64,000 nucleotides of DNA from Methylocaldum sp. 14B (GCF_002005105.1 NZ_MSCV01000005.1:1-64000), one strand, 5' to 3'. Counted from the first letter of the stretch, positions 32,899-42,515 are shown. Program-made: numbers and translations. The notes: generated from the sequence alone by a model not told the origin.

Positions 32899-34314
32899 TC
32901 ATTCGGGCGGGCGACGGCCGGGTTGTTCGTCGCTCTTCCCCTGTTCTGGGCCGGCGGCGTCTTCTTGCACGATGAAGCTGCCGGGAATCATGCCCATCCA
33001 GCAACTCCAGGGAATCACGCCGGCCTGTTGCGGCGTGAACTCGATGATTTGCTCGCCTTTTACCACGTCGAATTCGAGCCCCAGAGACGGGACAATGATC
33101 CGGTGGTTGCAGTAGTTCAGTTCCTTTCCCTCGATGATCCACTTCACGGGAACGCCTTTTTTCAGTACGAACGTGTCCGGTTTAAAACCCCGCTTATTGA
33201 CCTCCATGCGGATCACCTGGTAATCGCCGGCGGGAGCCGTGGAGTCCTCTTTCTTGGTCAAATTTTCCAGGCGGGTTGCGGCCAAGGTCGCCAAGGTCCG
33301 AAAGTCGTAGCCGGAGCCGCTCATGATCAGGCCTCGATTCAGCATGATGAGTCCGAGGGCCATCACCAGAAAGGCGGATGCTTTCAAGAGTCCTCGGGTC
33401 GCCTGGGCGGAAATCAGGCTGGTCAGCACCCCGAAGCCGAACAATATCGGCAATGTGCCCAGCCCGAAGACGAAAAGGAGCTTGGAGCCTTCGATAAAGC
33501 TGCCGGTGCCGGCGGCCATGATGTACATGGCCTGGAGCGGACCGCAGGCGATCATCAGACCGTTCAGCAGGCCGATCAGGAATGGACTTTTGCTTTTTTG
33601 CGTCCTGCCGTATACGAAGCGGTTCAAGAATGTCGGTATGCGAATGTGAACGCGCCGGAGGCTCTTGAACCAGTCCAGCATGTTGAGGCCGAACACGATC
33701 AGGAAGATGCCGGCCGCGATCGCGGCGATGCCACGGATTTCCGGGGTAAAGGCTATGAACGAACCGAGCAGCCCGAATAGGCCGCCGATCAGGGTATACG
33801 ATAAGGTCTTGCCGACCCCGTAAAGGACGTGGGAGAGCACCAAGGAACGTTTGCCGGTCGCGGCGGCGCTCGCGGTATAGCCGACAACGAAACCGCCGCA
33901 CATTCCCACGCAGTGAAAACCGGTGACGAAGCCGATCAGAAACAAGAGGCCATAGCTCATGCTACGATCGAACTCTGGCAGGTGCATGCGCTCGGCGAGC
34001 TGATCGCCTTGGATCAGGAGTGCGGCAATAACGGTTAGTGAGAGCAGGGCGACCAGCAATCGTCCGAAGGCGCGGAGCCGCGAAGAACCGCCGGCCGGCG
34101 CCGGTGAGCATTGATAACCCTGGCTATCGATGGCTTCGATGATTTTTCGGGGATCGGTTCGAGCGGGGTCGAAGCTGACGGTGGCGGTCCCGGCCGCAAA
34201 ATCGGCCTTGATATCTTGGACCCCGGAAAGTTGGGCCACCGCTTGCTCGATCGTCGTTTCGCATCCCTGGCAGTGCATGCCGTCGACGCGGAATTTCCGG
34301 GTTATCATCGCCAT
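32899..34314 (-). CDS. HMA-TauE/SafE-cupredoxin fusion protein
   Basis: 471 aa. An N-terminal heavy-metal-associated domain (about 4-68, MHCQGC) is fused to a membrane domain of the sulfite exporter TauE/SafE (DsbD-like) type with GFVTGFHCVGMCGGF and LIACGPLQAMY, and a C-terminal cupredoxin-like domain (about 370-450) with NYCNHRIIVPSLG and IPWSCWMGMIPGSF as ligand regions. This architecture recurs near copper genes, and copper movement or delivery across the inner membrane is the likely role. Start at 34314 or an ATG two codons later; no strong ribosome site. Upstream 34315-34589 holds no gene. Confidence 0.85.
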   Translation of the reverse strand: MAMITRKFRVDGMHCQGCETTIEQAVAQLSGVQDIKADFAAGTATVSFDPARTDPRKIIEAIDSQGYQCSPAPAGGSSRLRAFGRLLVALLSLTVIAALLIQGDQLAERMHLPEFDRSMSYGLLFLIGFVTGFHCVGMCGGFVVGYTASAAATGKRSLVLSHVLYGVGKTLSYTLIGGLFGLLGSFIAFTPEIRGIAAIAAGIFLIVFGLNMLDWFKSLRRVHIRIPTFLNRFVYGRTQKSKSPFLIGLLNGLMIACGPLQAMYIMAAGTGSFIEGSKLLFVFGLGTLPILFGFGVLTSLISAQATRGLLKASAFLVMALGLIMLNRGLIMSGSGYDFRTLATLAATRLENLTKKEDSTAPAGDYQVIRMEVNKRGFKPDTFVLKKGVPVKWIIEGKELNYCNHRIIVPSLGLEFDVVKGEQIIEFTPQQAGVIPWSCWMGMIPGSFIVQEDAAGPEQGKSDEQPGRRPPE

Positions 34315-34589
34315 CCAATAGTACCTGCTGGGAAATTTCAGCCCGTTACCCGCGGAGCTCAGTAGGGGTGAATTATATTAGCGGATTTTAATGATGACGT
34401 TACAAGAGTGTTTCATCAATGTATCGTTTTCGGGCGAATGAGGAGCCTTGAAACAAGGAACCGCGGTAATGATGGCGTTTCTCGTTTTCGGCAAGGATGA
34501 ATGGCTGCAAAAACTACGCCTCTCGATGAAGCGTGTTCAAAGCACGGCTCGGATAATAGTTGGCGGGAAACCGCGAAAGGCGTTATGAG

Positions 34590-35018
34590 TCAGTCTTCAC
34601 GCTTAAATTCGCCTTCTATCGTGTGCCGGGTTTCGCGTGTCGTCTTTCCGGGAGGGTGGGAAATGCCGCTTTCGAGAATACGTTGCGCGATTCGTTTCCG
34701 GGTGGCCGGCAGCAGGCAGAACAATGCCAGCATATCGCTGATGAAGCCGGGTATCAGCAACAGCAAACCCCCGGCGGCTATCAAGCCGCCTTCGATCATC
34801 TCGCGGGCCGGCAATTCGCCACGCGCCAAGGCTTGCTGAACCCGGAACCAGGTGGTCCAACCCTGTATTCTCAATAAAAAGCTGCCTAGCGCCGCAGCAC
34901 CCAGCAACAGGAATAAAGTGGGGAAAAAACCCAGAGAACCGACGAGTTTGATCAGTAAATAAATCTCCAAGACCGGCAAGCTCAACAGCGCGAGCAATAA
35001 CCATTGACCGATGTTCAT
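34590..35018 (-). CDS. fxsA: FxsA family membrane protein
   Basis: 142 aa starting MNIGQWLLLALLSLPVLEIYL. FxsA-type pattern: three to four helices, an ALARGELPAREMIEGGLI segment and LLIPGFISDMLALFCLLP (GF(I/L)TD motif). In E. coli FxsA relieves F-exclusion of phage T7; the physiological role is unclear. Transcribed divergently from cutA (48 bp between starts), sharing a small promoter region. Confidence 0.88.
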   Translation of the reverse strand: MNIGQWLLLALLSLPVLEIYLLIKLVGSLGFFPTLFLLLGAAALGSFLLRIQGWTTWFRVQQALARGELPAREMIEGGLIAAGGLLLLIPGFISDMLALFCLLPATRKRIAQRILESGISHPPGKTTRETRHTIEGEFKRED

Positions 35019-35065
35019 TAAGCCCTCATACGTTTAGAATTCCGATTAATCCAGTGCTTTTTGCC

Positions 35066-35395
35066 ATGTCTACCCAATACTGTCTAGTTTTGTGCACTTG
35101 TCCGGATGCGAACACCGCGGAGACGTTGGCTAGGGCGGCGGTCGCCGAACGCCTGGTCACCTGCGCCAACATCGTTCCCGGACTGACATCCGTTTATCCT
35201 TGGGAAGGCAAGATAGAAACGGCTCAGGAGCATCTCCTCCTGATGAAGACCGAAACGGCTTCTTTGGAAGCATTGGAAGTCTTTGTGCGCGAGAAACACC
35301 CGTACGAACTTCCCGAATTCATTGCGGTCTCCATACTGCATGGTTCGACCGCGTACCTCGATTGGATCAGCAGATGGCTGCCCCCCGAAAATTGA
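35066..35395 (+). CDS. cutA: CutA divalent-ion tolerance protein
   Basis: 109 aa from the ATG at 35066 (MSTQYCLVLCTCPDANTAE). Motifs: ANIVPGLTSVYPWEGKIE, EHLLLMKTE, HPYELPEFIAVSILHGSTAYLDWI. Trimeric ferredoxin-like protein linked to copper tolerance. An upstream in-frame GTG at 35054 adds only four residues. Followed by dsbD, an association seen in several proteobacteria. Confidence 0.95.
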   Translation: MSTQYCLVLCTCPDANTAETLARAAVAERLVTCANIVPGLTSVYPWEGKIETAQEHLLLMKTETASLEALEVFVREKHPYELPEFIAVSILHGSTAYLDWISRWLPPEN

Positions 35396-35502
35396 TGGAC
35401 CGTCCGGACAGATTGCTTCCGGACAGAGTCCGCATCCCCGACCTTCTTCCTACTGAGTGATTTTGTTATGCCGCAGTTCCCCGACAAAGGTATCTACACA
35501 GA

Positions 35503-35604
35503 TCGTCACCCCGGCAGGGAGTGCCGGGGTCCAGGCGCCAAGGATGGCAAAGGCCTTTCACATCCCTGTGTTCTGGATTCCGGCAATCCATGCCGGAATG
35601 ACGG
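35503..35604. repeat. Dispersed palindromic repeat in front of dsbD
   Basis: GTCACCCCGGCAGGGAGTGC and TTCTGGATTCCGGCAATCCA followed by TGCCGGAATGACGG form imperfect palindromes of the CCGGAATGACG family common between genes. The repeat keeps an open frame that joins dsbD, so the long upstream start of dsbD would translate it; that is probably fortuitous. Confidence 0.55.
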
Positions 35605-35614
35605 CTTTGCAAAC

Positions 35615-37864
35615 GTGTGCATATACCTTTGGTTCCGCGAGTGGGTTTTTGGGTTGTTGTTTATCTTTTTGCCGGCCTGGACAGGTACGGTTTGGGCCAT
35701 CAGCAGCGAAGAGCTTCTGCCACCCGAACAGGCTTTCCGGGCATCGGCAAAGATCGAGGGCGATGAGGCCTTGGTCGGATTCGACATCGCGGACGGCTAT
35801 TATCTGTACCGGCAAAAATTCAAGTTCGCGTCCAAGACTTCGGGCGTCGATTTGGGCGAGCCGGTTTTTCCGAAGGGAGAAACCAAACACGACGAATTTT
35901 TCGGCGAGATGGAGATTTATCGCGGGCACGTCGATATCCGTCTTCCGTTGATGCGGAGCGGCGGCACCGCCGATGCACTGGCTCTCGACGTAACCTCGCA
36001 GGGCTGTGCCGATGCCGGAGTATGCTATCCGCCGTACAAGCGGACGGTGAACGTGGCGTGGCCTCCGACTGGCGCAGGCGGTGCCAAGACCGATTCGCTC
36101 GGAAAATTGGCCGAAGCCTTCAAATCGCTGGGCGTGAAAACCCAGCCCGTCGATTTGCTGCCCCCGGATGAGGCGTTCCGTTTCTTCGCCGAGGTCAAGG
36201 ATGCTGGTACGCTGTGGGTGAGCTGGCAGATTGCCGACGGGTATTATCTTTACCGGGAAAAATTCAAGCTGGCCTTGCTCGGCGAGAGCGGGGTAAAGCT
36301 CGGGAGCTATGAGATTCCGCACGGCGAACCCAAGCACGACGAAGAGTTCGGGGCGGTGGAGGTATTCCATCGGGAAGTCGGTTTTGCCGTTCCGCTGTCG
36401 CGTGCCGATGGCAAGCCGGTCAATATTCAGTTGCAGGCGAATTATCAGGGCTGCGCGGAGAAGGGTGTGTGCTACCCGCCGATGCAGAAAACCGCGAGCC
36501 TGGATTTGCCGGCCGGTGGTACCGGAAAAATCGCGTCGGTAGCAAATCCTGCCGAGCCGGTATCGGAGCAGGACCGAATCGCCTTCGCGCTGCAAAGCGA
36601 TTCCCCCTGGGCGACGGTTCTCAGTTTTCTCGGGTTCGGGCTGCTGCTGGCGTTCACGCCCTGTATTTTTCCGATGATCCCGATTCTGTCGGGCATCATC
36701 GTCGGGAATGGCCACACGATCACGACCGGCCGGGCTTTCATGTTGTCCCTCAGCTACGTATTGGCTTCGGCGTTTGCTTATACCGTCTTCGGCGTTTTGG
36801 CCGGGCTGTTCGGCAGCAATCTTCAGATTCTGTTTCAAAAGCCCGAAGTCATCGTGGCATTCAGCGCTTTGTTCGTGCTGCTGGCCTTGTCGATGTTCGG
36901 CGTTTATACGCTGCAAATGCCCGAATTCATCCAATCCCGCGTGGTTTCCATCAGCAATCAGCAACGCGGCGGCACTCTGACTGGAGCGGCGATCATGGGC
37001 GCACTTTCCGCCTTGATCGTCGGGCCGTGCGTGGCGGCGCCCCTGGCCGGCGCGCTAATCTATATCGGCCAGACCGGCGATGCGGTGCTTGGCGGGCTGG
37101 CTTTGTTCGCGCTGGGCTTGGGTATGGGTATCCCCTTGCTGGCCATTGGCGCATCGGCAGGCAAGTTGCTGCCCAAGGCCGGGACCTGGATGAATGCGGT
37201 GAAGGCCGCTTTCGGCGTGGGTCTTTTGGCGATCGCGGTTTGGCTGCTCGAACGTATTCTGCCCGCCGCCGTATCCATGTTCCTTTGGGCACTGCTGCTG
37301 ATCATTCCGGCCATTTACCTCGGCGCCCTGGATGCCTTGCCTCATCCGGCCTCCGGATGGCGCAGACTGTGGAAGGGCGTGGGCATCGTCATGCTTACGT
37401 ACGGGGTGCTGCTGTTGATCGGCGTCGCTTCGGACAGCACCGACCCGCTACAGCCGTTGCGCGGGATCTCTGCGGCGACGGCCAAGGCGTCGCCGCAGTC
37501 GATCGCGTTCCGAAAGGTCAGGACCATTGACGACCTGAATCAGCAGGTGGCGGCGGCCGAGGTCGCCGGAAAGTGGGTCATGCTGGATTTCTATGCCGAT
37601 TGGTGCATCTCCTGTAAGGAAATGGAGCGCTATACCTTCGCCGATCCCAAAGTACAGAATGCGCTCAGCAACGTGGTATTGCTGCAGGCCGATGTCACGC
37701 AAAATTCCGCGGACGATCAGGCGCTCTTGCAACGCTTTGGTCTCATCGGTCCGCCGGCGACGCTGTTCTTCGGACCTGATCGGGAGGAGCGGAAATCGTT
37801 CCGCGTGGTCGGCTATATGAATGCGGATGAATTTTTGGGACATTTGCAAAGGGCGTTGCAGTGA
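35615..37864 (+). CDS. dsbD: Thiol:disulfide interchange protein DsbD with two alpha domains
   Basis: 749 aa from a GTG at 35615, which gives a proper signal peptide (CIYLWFREWVFGLLFIFLPA); the open frame starts at 35468, but that part is repeat DNA. Two tandem periplasmic N-terminal (alpha) domains follow, with CADAGVCYPP and CAEKGVCYPP as redox Cys pairs, then the eight-helix beta domain (FTPCIFPMIPILSGI, GPCVAAPLAGAL) and a thioredoxin-like gamma domain (YADWCISCKEME). Normal DsbD has one alpha domain and about 570 residues. It carries electrons from cytoplasmic thioredoxin to periplasmic partners. Confidence 0.93.
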   Translation: MCIYLWFREWVFGLLFIFLPAWTGTVWAISSEELLPPEQAFRASAKIEGDEALVGFDIADGYYLYRQKFKFASKTSGVDLGEPVFPKGETKHDEFFGEMEIYRGHVDIRLPLMRSGGTADALALDVTSQGCADAGVCYPPYKRTVNVAWPPTGAGGAKTDSLGKLAEAFKSLGVKTQPVDLLPPDEAFRFFAEVKDAGTLWVSWQIADGYYLYREKFKLALLGESGVKLGSYEIPHGEPKHDEEFGAVEVFHREVGFAVPLSRADGKPVNIQLQANYQGCAEKGVCYPPMQKTASLDLPAGGTGKIASVANPAEPVSEQDRIAFALQSDSPWATVLSFLGFGLLLAFTPCIFPMIPILSGIIVGNGHTITTGRAFMLSLSYVLASAFAYTVFGVLAGLFGSNLQILFQKPEVIVAFSALFVLLALSMFGVYTLQMPEFIQSRVVSISNQQRGGTLTGAAIMGALSALIVGPCVAAPLAGALIYIGQTGDAVLGGLALFALGLGMGIPLLAIGASAGKLLPKAGTWMNAVKAAFGVGLLAIAVWLLERILPAAVSMFLWALLLIIPAIYLGALDALPHPASGWRRLWKGVGIVMLTYGVLLLIGVASDSTDPLQPLRGISAATAKASPQSIAFRKVRTIDDLNQQVAAAEVAGKWVMLDFYADWCISCKEMERYTFADPKVQNALSNVVLLQADVTQNSADDQALLQRFGLIGPPATLFFGPDREERKSFRVVGYMNADEFLGHLQRALQ

Positions 37865-38385
37865 AATCGACAAAGTTTCTCTACGGATTGCTCGCATTGG
37901 CCGCGCTTCTTCTCGGCATTCTCGCCCAAAGCTGGCTGAGCGGAGAGTCGACAGCCCCGAGGAATGGGGCGCCTCCGGAGCCTGTGACGCTCAGGGATCT
38001 CGATGGCAATCCGCACGATATCGCCGAATTGAAAGGCAAGATCGTCGTACTCAACTTCTGGGCGACCTGGTGCGCCCCCTGCCGGGAGGAGATGCCGGAG
38101 TTCGTCCGATTGCAGACGGAATTGGGCGACAAGGGCGTCCAGTTCGTCGGCATTGCCATAGACGAATCGGAAGCCGTGCAGGACTTCTTAAGAGAGACGC
38201 CGGTCAACTATCCGATATGGCTGGGTGACGAACGTGCCGCCGCCTGGGCGGAGAGTCTCGGAAACCGGCTTAACGTCTTGCCGTTCTCCGCCGTTTTCGA
38301 CCGTGCCGGCCAGCAGGTGGACGCCCATACGGGGCCATTCTCGAGAGAGCAGCTCATGAAGGTTCTCGAAGCGCTGCTTCATTGA
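37861..38385 (+). CDS. TlpA-like periplasmic thioredoxin
   Basis: 174 aa from a GTG at 37861 overlapping the dsbD stop (GTGA). An N-terminal helix (FLYGLLALAALLLGILAQSWL) serves as anchor; the thioredoxin domain has NFWATWCAPCREEMPEF (CAPC) and a cis-Pro loop region LNVLPFSAVFDRAG. It is a likely electron acceptor of the DsbD encoded just upstream, reducing cytochrome c or copper-protein thiols. Confidence 0.9.
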   Translation: MKSTKFLYGLLALAALLLGILAQSWLSGESTAPRNGAPPEPVTLRDLDGNPHDIAELKGKIVVLNFWATWCAPCREEMPEFVRLQTELGDKGVQFVGIAIDESEAVQDFLRETPVNYPIWLGDERAAAWAESLGNRLNVLPFSAVFDRAGQQVDAHTGPFSREQLMKVLEALLH

Positions 38386-38521
38386 CCTTTCCGCCAAAAC
38401 GCGCTAACTGCGTCGAATGTAAGCGAAATCCTTCATTTGTGGACAGATTTTGCGCATTTCGGCAAAATAGCCGCGGTTTTTCGGCTTCTGCGGTAATCGG
38501 AAACGGGGCTGCTCTCGTAAT

Positions 38522-38965
38522 ATGGCAAACATCCTTGTGCTCAACGGCCCGAATCTCAATTTGCTTGGGTTTCGCGAGCCGGGGTTATACGGCAGTCAAA
38601 CGCTTGGCGACATCGAGTCTGCACTGGACTCCAAGGCGCAAGCGCTGGGTTGCCATCTGGATTTTTTCCAGAGCAATGCCGAGCACGAGCTTATAGACCG
38701 TATCCACCAGGCGTTCAGGGAATCCATCGACTTCATACTCATCAATCCGGGAGCTTACACGCATACCAGTATCGCGCTTCGAGATGCGTTTCTTGCAACC
38801 CGCATTCCTTTCATTGAAGTCCATTTATCCAACGTTCACGCGCGGGAGCCTTTCCGCAAACACTCATATTTATCCGATATCGCCAAAGGCGTTATTTGCG
38901 GATTCGGCGCGCTCGGTTATGAGCTCGCCTTGACTGCCGCCATACACATCCTAAAAACAGGCTAA
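38522..38965 (+). CDS. aroQ: 3-dehydroquinate dehydratase, type II
   Basis: 147 aa starting [20 protein letters not shown]. Third step of the shikimate pathway. Motifs: [10 protein letters not shown] with the catalytic Tyr region (LYGS), [49 protein letters not shown]. Four bases before accB, the well-known aroQ-accB-accC arrangement. Confidence 0.97.
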   Translation: MANILVLNGPNLNLLGFREPGLYGSQTLGDIESALDSKAQALGCHLDFFQSNAEHELIDRIHQAFRESIDFILINPGAYTHTSIALRDAFLATRIPFIEVHLSNVHAREPFRKHSYLSDIAKGVICGFGALGYELALTAAIHILKTG

Positions 38966-38968
38966 AAC

Positions 38969-39418
38969 ATGGATATTAGAAAAATAAAAAAGCTCATCGA
39001 AATGATCGAAGAGTCGGGCATTGCCGAAATCGAGATTCGCGAAGGGGAGGAATCGGTACGCATTAGTCGGTACAGCAGTACGGCGCCGCAACCGGTGCAG
39101 GTATTGCAGGCTGCTGCGCCGGCCGTTGCGCCACAGCCGACCGCAGCGCCTCAGTCGGCCGAGGCGACGGCGGATAAACTGACCGGGCACATCGTCCGAT
39201 CGCCCATGGTGGGAACCTTTTACCGTTCGCCCTCGCCAGGAGCGAAGGCTTTCGTCGAGGTCGGCCAGCGCGTGGAAGTAGGCGATACGCTCTGCATCAT
39301 CGAGGCGATGAAGATTCTGAATCAGATCGAGGCGGACAAAGCCGGTGTGATCGCAAAGGTGCTGGTGGAAAACGCCCAACCGGTGGAATACAACCAGCCC
39401 TTGTTCGTCATCGAGTAA
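38969..39418 (+). CDS. accB: Biotin carboxyl carrier protein of acetyl-CoA carboxylase
   Basis: 149 aa starting [20 protein letters not shown]-terminal helix, an Ala/Pro-rich linker (residues 35-70) and the biotinyl domain with thumb and EAMKI, whose Lys is biotinylated. Cotranscribed with aroQ and accC; first step of fatty acid synthesis. Confidence 0.97.
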   Translation: MDIRKIKKLIEMIEESGIAEIEIREGEESVRISRYSSTAPQPVQVLQAAAPAVAPQPTAAPQSAEATADKLTGHIVRSPMVGTFYRSPSPGAKAFVEVGQRVEVGDTLCIIEAMKILNQIEADKAGVIAKVLVENAQPVEYNQPLFVIE

Positions 39419-39468
39419 CGGCTTATCGCTGTTGCTTCTAATTCGGCCCATCCACCAGGTGTCAGTTC

Positions 39469-40815
39469 ATGCTCGGTAAAGTTCTCATCGCCAACAGGGG
39501 CGAGATCGCCCTGCGCATTCTTCGTGCTTGCCGCGAACTCGGTATCAAAGCCGTGGCCGTGCATTCCGAGGCCGATCGCGACCTAAAGCACGTGCGGCTC
39601 GCCGACGAGTCCGTGTGCATCGGTCCTGCGCCGTCGAAGGAAAGCTATCTCAACATTCCGGCTATCATCAGCTCCGCCGAAGTCACCGATTCGGTGGCTA
39701 TCCATCCCGGTTACGGGTTTTTGTCGGAGAACGCCGACTTCGCGGAAAAAGTGATCCAAAGCGGTTTCATTTTCATCGGCCCTCGTCCGGAGACCATCCG
39801 GCTCATGGGAGACAAGGTGTCTGCCATCGAGGCCATGAAAAAAGCGGGTATCCCGTGTTTGCCCGGCTCGGATGGCCCTTTGAGCGAAAATCACGACGAA
39901 AACCTGAAAGTCGCCCGCCGAATCGGTTTTCCGGTCATCATCAAGGCGGCGGGCGGCGGTGGAGGACGCGGCATGCGGGTCGTCCACAGCGAGGCGAATC
40001 TCCCGAGCGCCATCACGCTGACTCGAGGAGAGGCCGCGGCGGCATTCGGCAACGACATGGTCTATATGGAGAAGTTCCTGGAAAATCCGCGGCATATCGA
40101 GGTCCAAGTGATTGCCGACGGACACGGGAATGTGGTTCATCTGGGCGAGCGCGATTGCTCCACTCAGCGTCGGCATCAGAAAGTCGTCGAAGAGGCGCCG
40201 GCGCCCGGCATTACCGAGGAGCAGCGTCGCCAAATTGGTGAGCGTTGCGTCAGAGCCTGTCAGGAAATCGGCTATCTGGGCGCCGGAACCTTCGAGTTTC
40301 TTTACCAGGACGGCCAGTTTTATTTCATCGAGATGAATACCCGGGTACAGGTGGAACATCCGGTGACGGAAATGGTGACGGGCTTCGATATCGTCAAGGA
40401 GCAGCTTCGCATTGCCGCCGGCGAGGTATTGGCGATCAGGCAGGAGGATGTTCAGATGCGGGGCCATGCCATTGAGTGCCGGATCAACGCCGAGGATCCG
40501 CAAAGTTTTATCCCGAGCCCCGGCGTGATCGAGCAGTTCCATATGCCCGGAGGTCCTGGAATCCGGGTCGAAACGCATATCTATAACGGCTATCGGGTAC
40601 CGCCTTATTACGACTCGATGATCGGCAAGCTCATCGCCCACGGCGAGACCCGGAGCGGGGCTATCGCGCGTGCCCGCATGGCGCTTCAGGAAATGGTCAT
40701 CGGCGGTATCAAGTGCAATATTCCTTTGTTGCTCGATATCATCAACGATGCGGCTTTTAATGCCGGCGGGCAGAATATCCATTATTTGGAGCAGAAGCTC
40801 GGATTGAAACACTGA
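39469..40815 (+). CDS. accC: Biotin carboxylase subunit of acetyl-CoA carboxylase
   Basis: 448 aa starting [23 protein letters not shown]-grasp enzyme that carboxylates biotin on AccB. Motifs: ATP loop [67 protein letters not shown]. Stop overlaps the prmA start by one base (TGATG). Confidence 0.97.
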   Translation: MLGKVLIANRGEIALRILRACRELGIKAVAVHSEADRDLKHVRLADESVCIGPAPSKESYLNIPAIISSAEVTDSVAIHPGYGFLSENADFAEKVIQSGFIFIGPRPETIRLMGDKVSAIEAMKKAGIPCLPGSDGPLSENHDENLKVARRIGFPVIIKAAGGGGGRGMRVVHSEANLPSAITLTRGEAAAAFGNDMVYMEKFLENPRHIEVQVIADGHGNVVHLGERDCSTQRRHQKVVEEAPAPGITEEQRRQIGERCVRACQEIGYLGAGTFEFLYQDGQFYFIEMNTRVQVEHPVTEMVTGFDIVKEQLRIAAGEVLAIRQEDVQMRGHAIECRINAEDPQSFIPSPGVIEQFHMPGGPGIRVETHIYNGYRVPPYYDSMIGKLIAHGETRSGAIARARMALQEMVIGGIKCNIPLLLDIINDAAFNAGGQNIHYLEQKLGLKH

Positions 40816-41693
40816 TGTGGCGTCAGCTGGCGATTACGGTCGATGAATCTTTGGCGGAGCCGGTTTCCGATCTTTTGTCGAATCTCGGCGCCGTTTCCGT
40901 CAGCTTCGAAGATGCCGGCGACCAGCCTCTGTTCGAACCCAAGCCGGGGGAGACGCCGGTTTGGCGGCAGACTAAAGTGATCGGGTTATTCGATGCCGAC
41001 GCCAATACCAATCGCATACGGAACTCGGTCGCGAACCAATTCGGCGAGCGAGTACTTCAATATCAGCTCGAGGATTTGGAAGACCGTGTATGGGAGAGAG
41101 CGTGGCTGGATCATTTTCAGCCGATGCGCTTCGGCCAGAGGCTCTGGATTTGTCCGACCGGCTTCGAGCCGCCGGAACCCGAGGCCGTCAACATAGTGCT
41201 CGATCCCGGCTTGGCTTTCGGAACCGGCACTCATCCCACGACAGCGCTTTGCCTCGAATGGCTGGACGGCCAGGATCTCGCAGGCAAGACCGTGATCGAT
41301 TACGGCTGCGGATCGGGAGTTCTGGCTGTGGCTGCATTGAAGCTGGGTGCGGCGAAAGCCTATGGCGTGGATATCGATCCCCAGGCGCTCACCGCCTCGG
41401 ACGAAAACGCGCGCAAGAACGGCGTGGAGGACAGGTTGGCCCTCGGGTATCCGCGCGAGCTTGCCGCTGTCCGCGCTGATGTGCTGGTCGCCAACATTTT
41501 GGCTACGCCTTTGATCGAACTGGCGGCGGAAATCAGCGAAAAAGTCCGGCCCGGCGGGAGTTTGGCATTGTCCGGTATTTTGGCGACGCAGGTCGAAAAC
41601 GTCCGCGCGGCCTACGCGTCGCAGTTCGATTTCTCTCCCCCCGTGGTTCGCGAGGAATGGGCATTGCTTACCGGCGCCAAGCTTCGAGGTTGA
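40815..41693 (+). CDS. prmA: Ribosomal protein L11 methyltransferase
   Basis: 292 aa starting [19 protein letters not shown]. Substrate-binding N-terminal domain with WERAWLDHFQPMRFG, then a Rossmann methyltransferase: DPGLAFGTGTHPTTALCLEWL, VIDYGCGSGVLAVAALKLGA, VANILATPLIELA (NPPY-like). Trimethylates L11. Position after accC is conserved in gammaproteobacteria. Confidence 0.96.
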   Translation: MWRQLAITVDESLAEPVSDLLSNLGAVSVSFEDAGDQPLFEPKPGETPVWRQTKVIGLFDADANTNRIRNSVANQFGERVLQYQLEDLEDRVWERAWLDHFQPMRFGQRLWICPTGFEPPEPEAVNIVLDPGLAFGTGTHPTTALCLEWLDGQDLAGKTVIDYGCGSGVLAVAALKLGAAKAYGVDIDPQALTASDENARKNGVEDRLALGYPRELAAVRADVLVANILATPLIELAAEISEKVRPGGSLALSGILATQVENVRAAYASQFDFSPPVVREEWALLTGAKLRG

Positions 41694-41696
41694 ATC

Positions 41697-42497
41697 GTGT
41701 TTACCCGCTGTCCCGAGTGTAAGACCGCATACCGCATCAGCGTCGGCCAATTACGGGCTGGACGCGGAGAAGCGCTTTGCGACCGCTGCCATATCGTTTT
41801 CAACGTCTTAGTATCCTTGGGGCAAGCCGTGAAGGATGCGGTTCCGGAGGACACGCCTCAAGCCAGACCTCCGGTTTTGGGAGATCGAGAAGCGGTCCTC
41901 CTCCGAAAATTCGAGCGGGAGCTGTCCGAGGAGTCGGGTGGCGAGCAATCGGGGACCGAGCACAAAAGCAAGGCGTTTGACGGGGAAGCTCGGGCAGGCC
42001 ATGGCAAAGGAAAGTCCGGTCCGTCCTCGGTAACGCCGGGTGCTTTGTGGGGGCTGGGCGTGTTCGGGCTGCTGGGTCTCCTGATTGCTCAACTGGTCAT
42101 TTTCGAAGGAGACAGAATAGTACAGAGCGCACGACTGCGTCCCTGGCTGGACATGGCCTGCAAGACGATCGACTGTTCTTTGCCGCCCTATAAAGACGTG
42201 CGCCGCATCCAGATTTTCGATCGCGCCTTGCGGCCGGACTCGACCCGCGATGACGCACTGGAATTCCAACTCGTCTTTGCGAATCAGTCCAACTTGCCGC
42301 AAATGCTCCCCAATCTGAAGCTGGTTCTCACCGAACTCAACGGAAGCCCGGTGGCGGAGCGGATATTCACGCCTGCGGAATATCTTCCCGAAGGGGAAAA
42401 AACCTCGCTGATGCCTGTCGGCAAACCGTTTGAAATTCGCTTGCTATTGGCCAAACCCACTAACGACGTGGGCGGCTTCACGTTCGAACTGCTCTGA
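41697..42497 (+). CDS. Zinc-ribbon and DUF3426 membrane protein
   Basis: 266 aa from a GTG at 41697 (MFTRCPECKTAYRISVG). An N-terminal MJ0042-type zinc finger (CPEC...CDRC) is followed by a charged linker, one membrane helix (LWGLGVFGLLGLLIAQLVIF) and a periplasmic DUF3426 domain (SLPPYKDVRRIQIFDRALRP, LELVFANQSNLPQMLPNLKL). Usual neighbour of prmA; function unknown. Confidence 0.9.
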   Translation: MFTRCPECKTAYRISVGQLRAGRGEALCDRCHIVFNVLVSLGQAVKDAVPEDTPQARPPVLGDREAVLLRKFERELSEESGGEQSGTEHKSKAFDGEARAGHGKGKSGPSSVTPGALWGLGVFGLLGLLIAQLVIFEGDRIVQSARLRPWLDMACKTIDCSLPPYKDVRRIQIFDRALRPDSTRDDALEFQLVFANQSNLPQMLPNLKLVLTELNGSPVAERIFTPAEYLPEGEKTSLMPVGKPFEIRLLLAKPTNDVGGFTFELL

Positions 42498-42515
42498 TCC
42501 GGGTCTTTCATGCTT

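Noticed and set aside
35558-36964. 468-aa minus-strand open frame
   Set aside because: Antisense shadow of dsbD.
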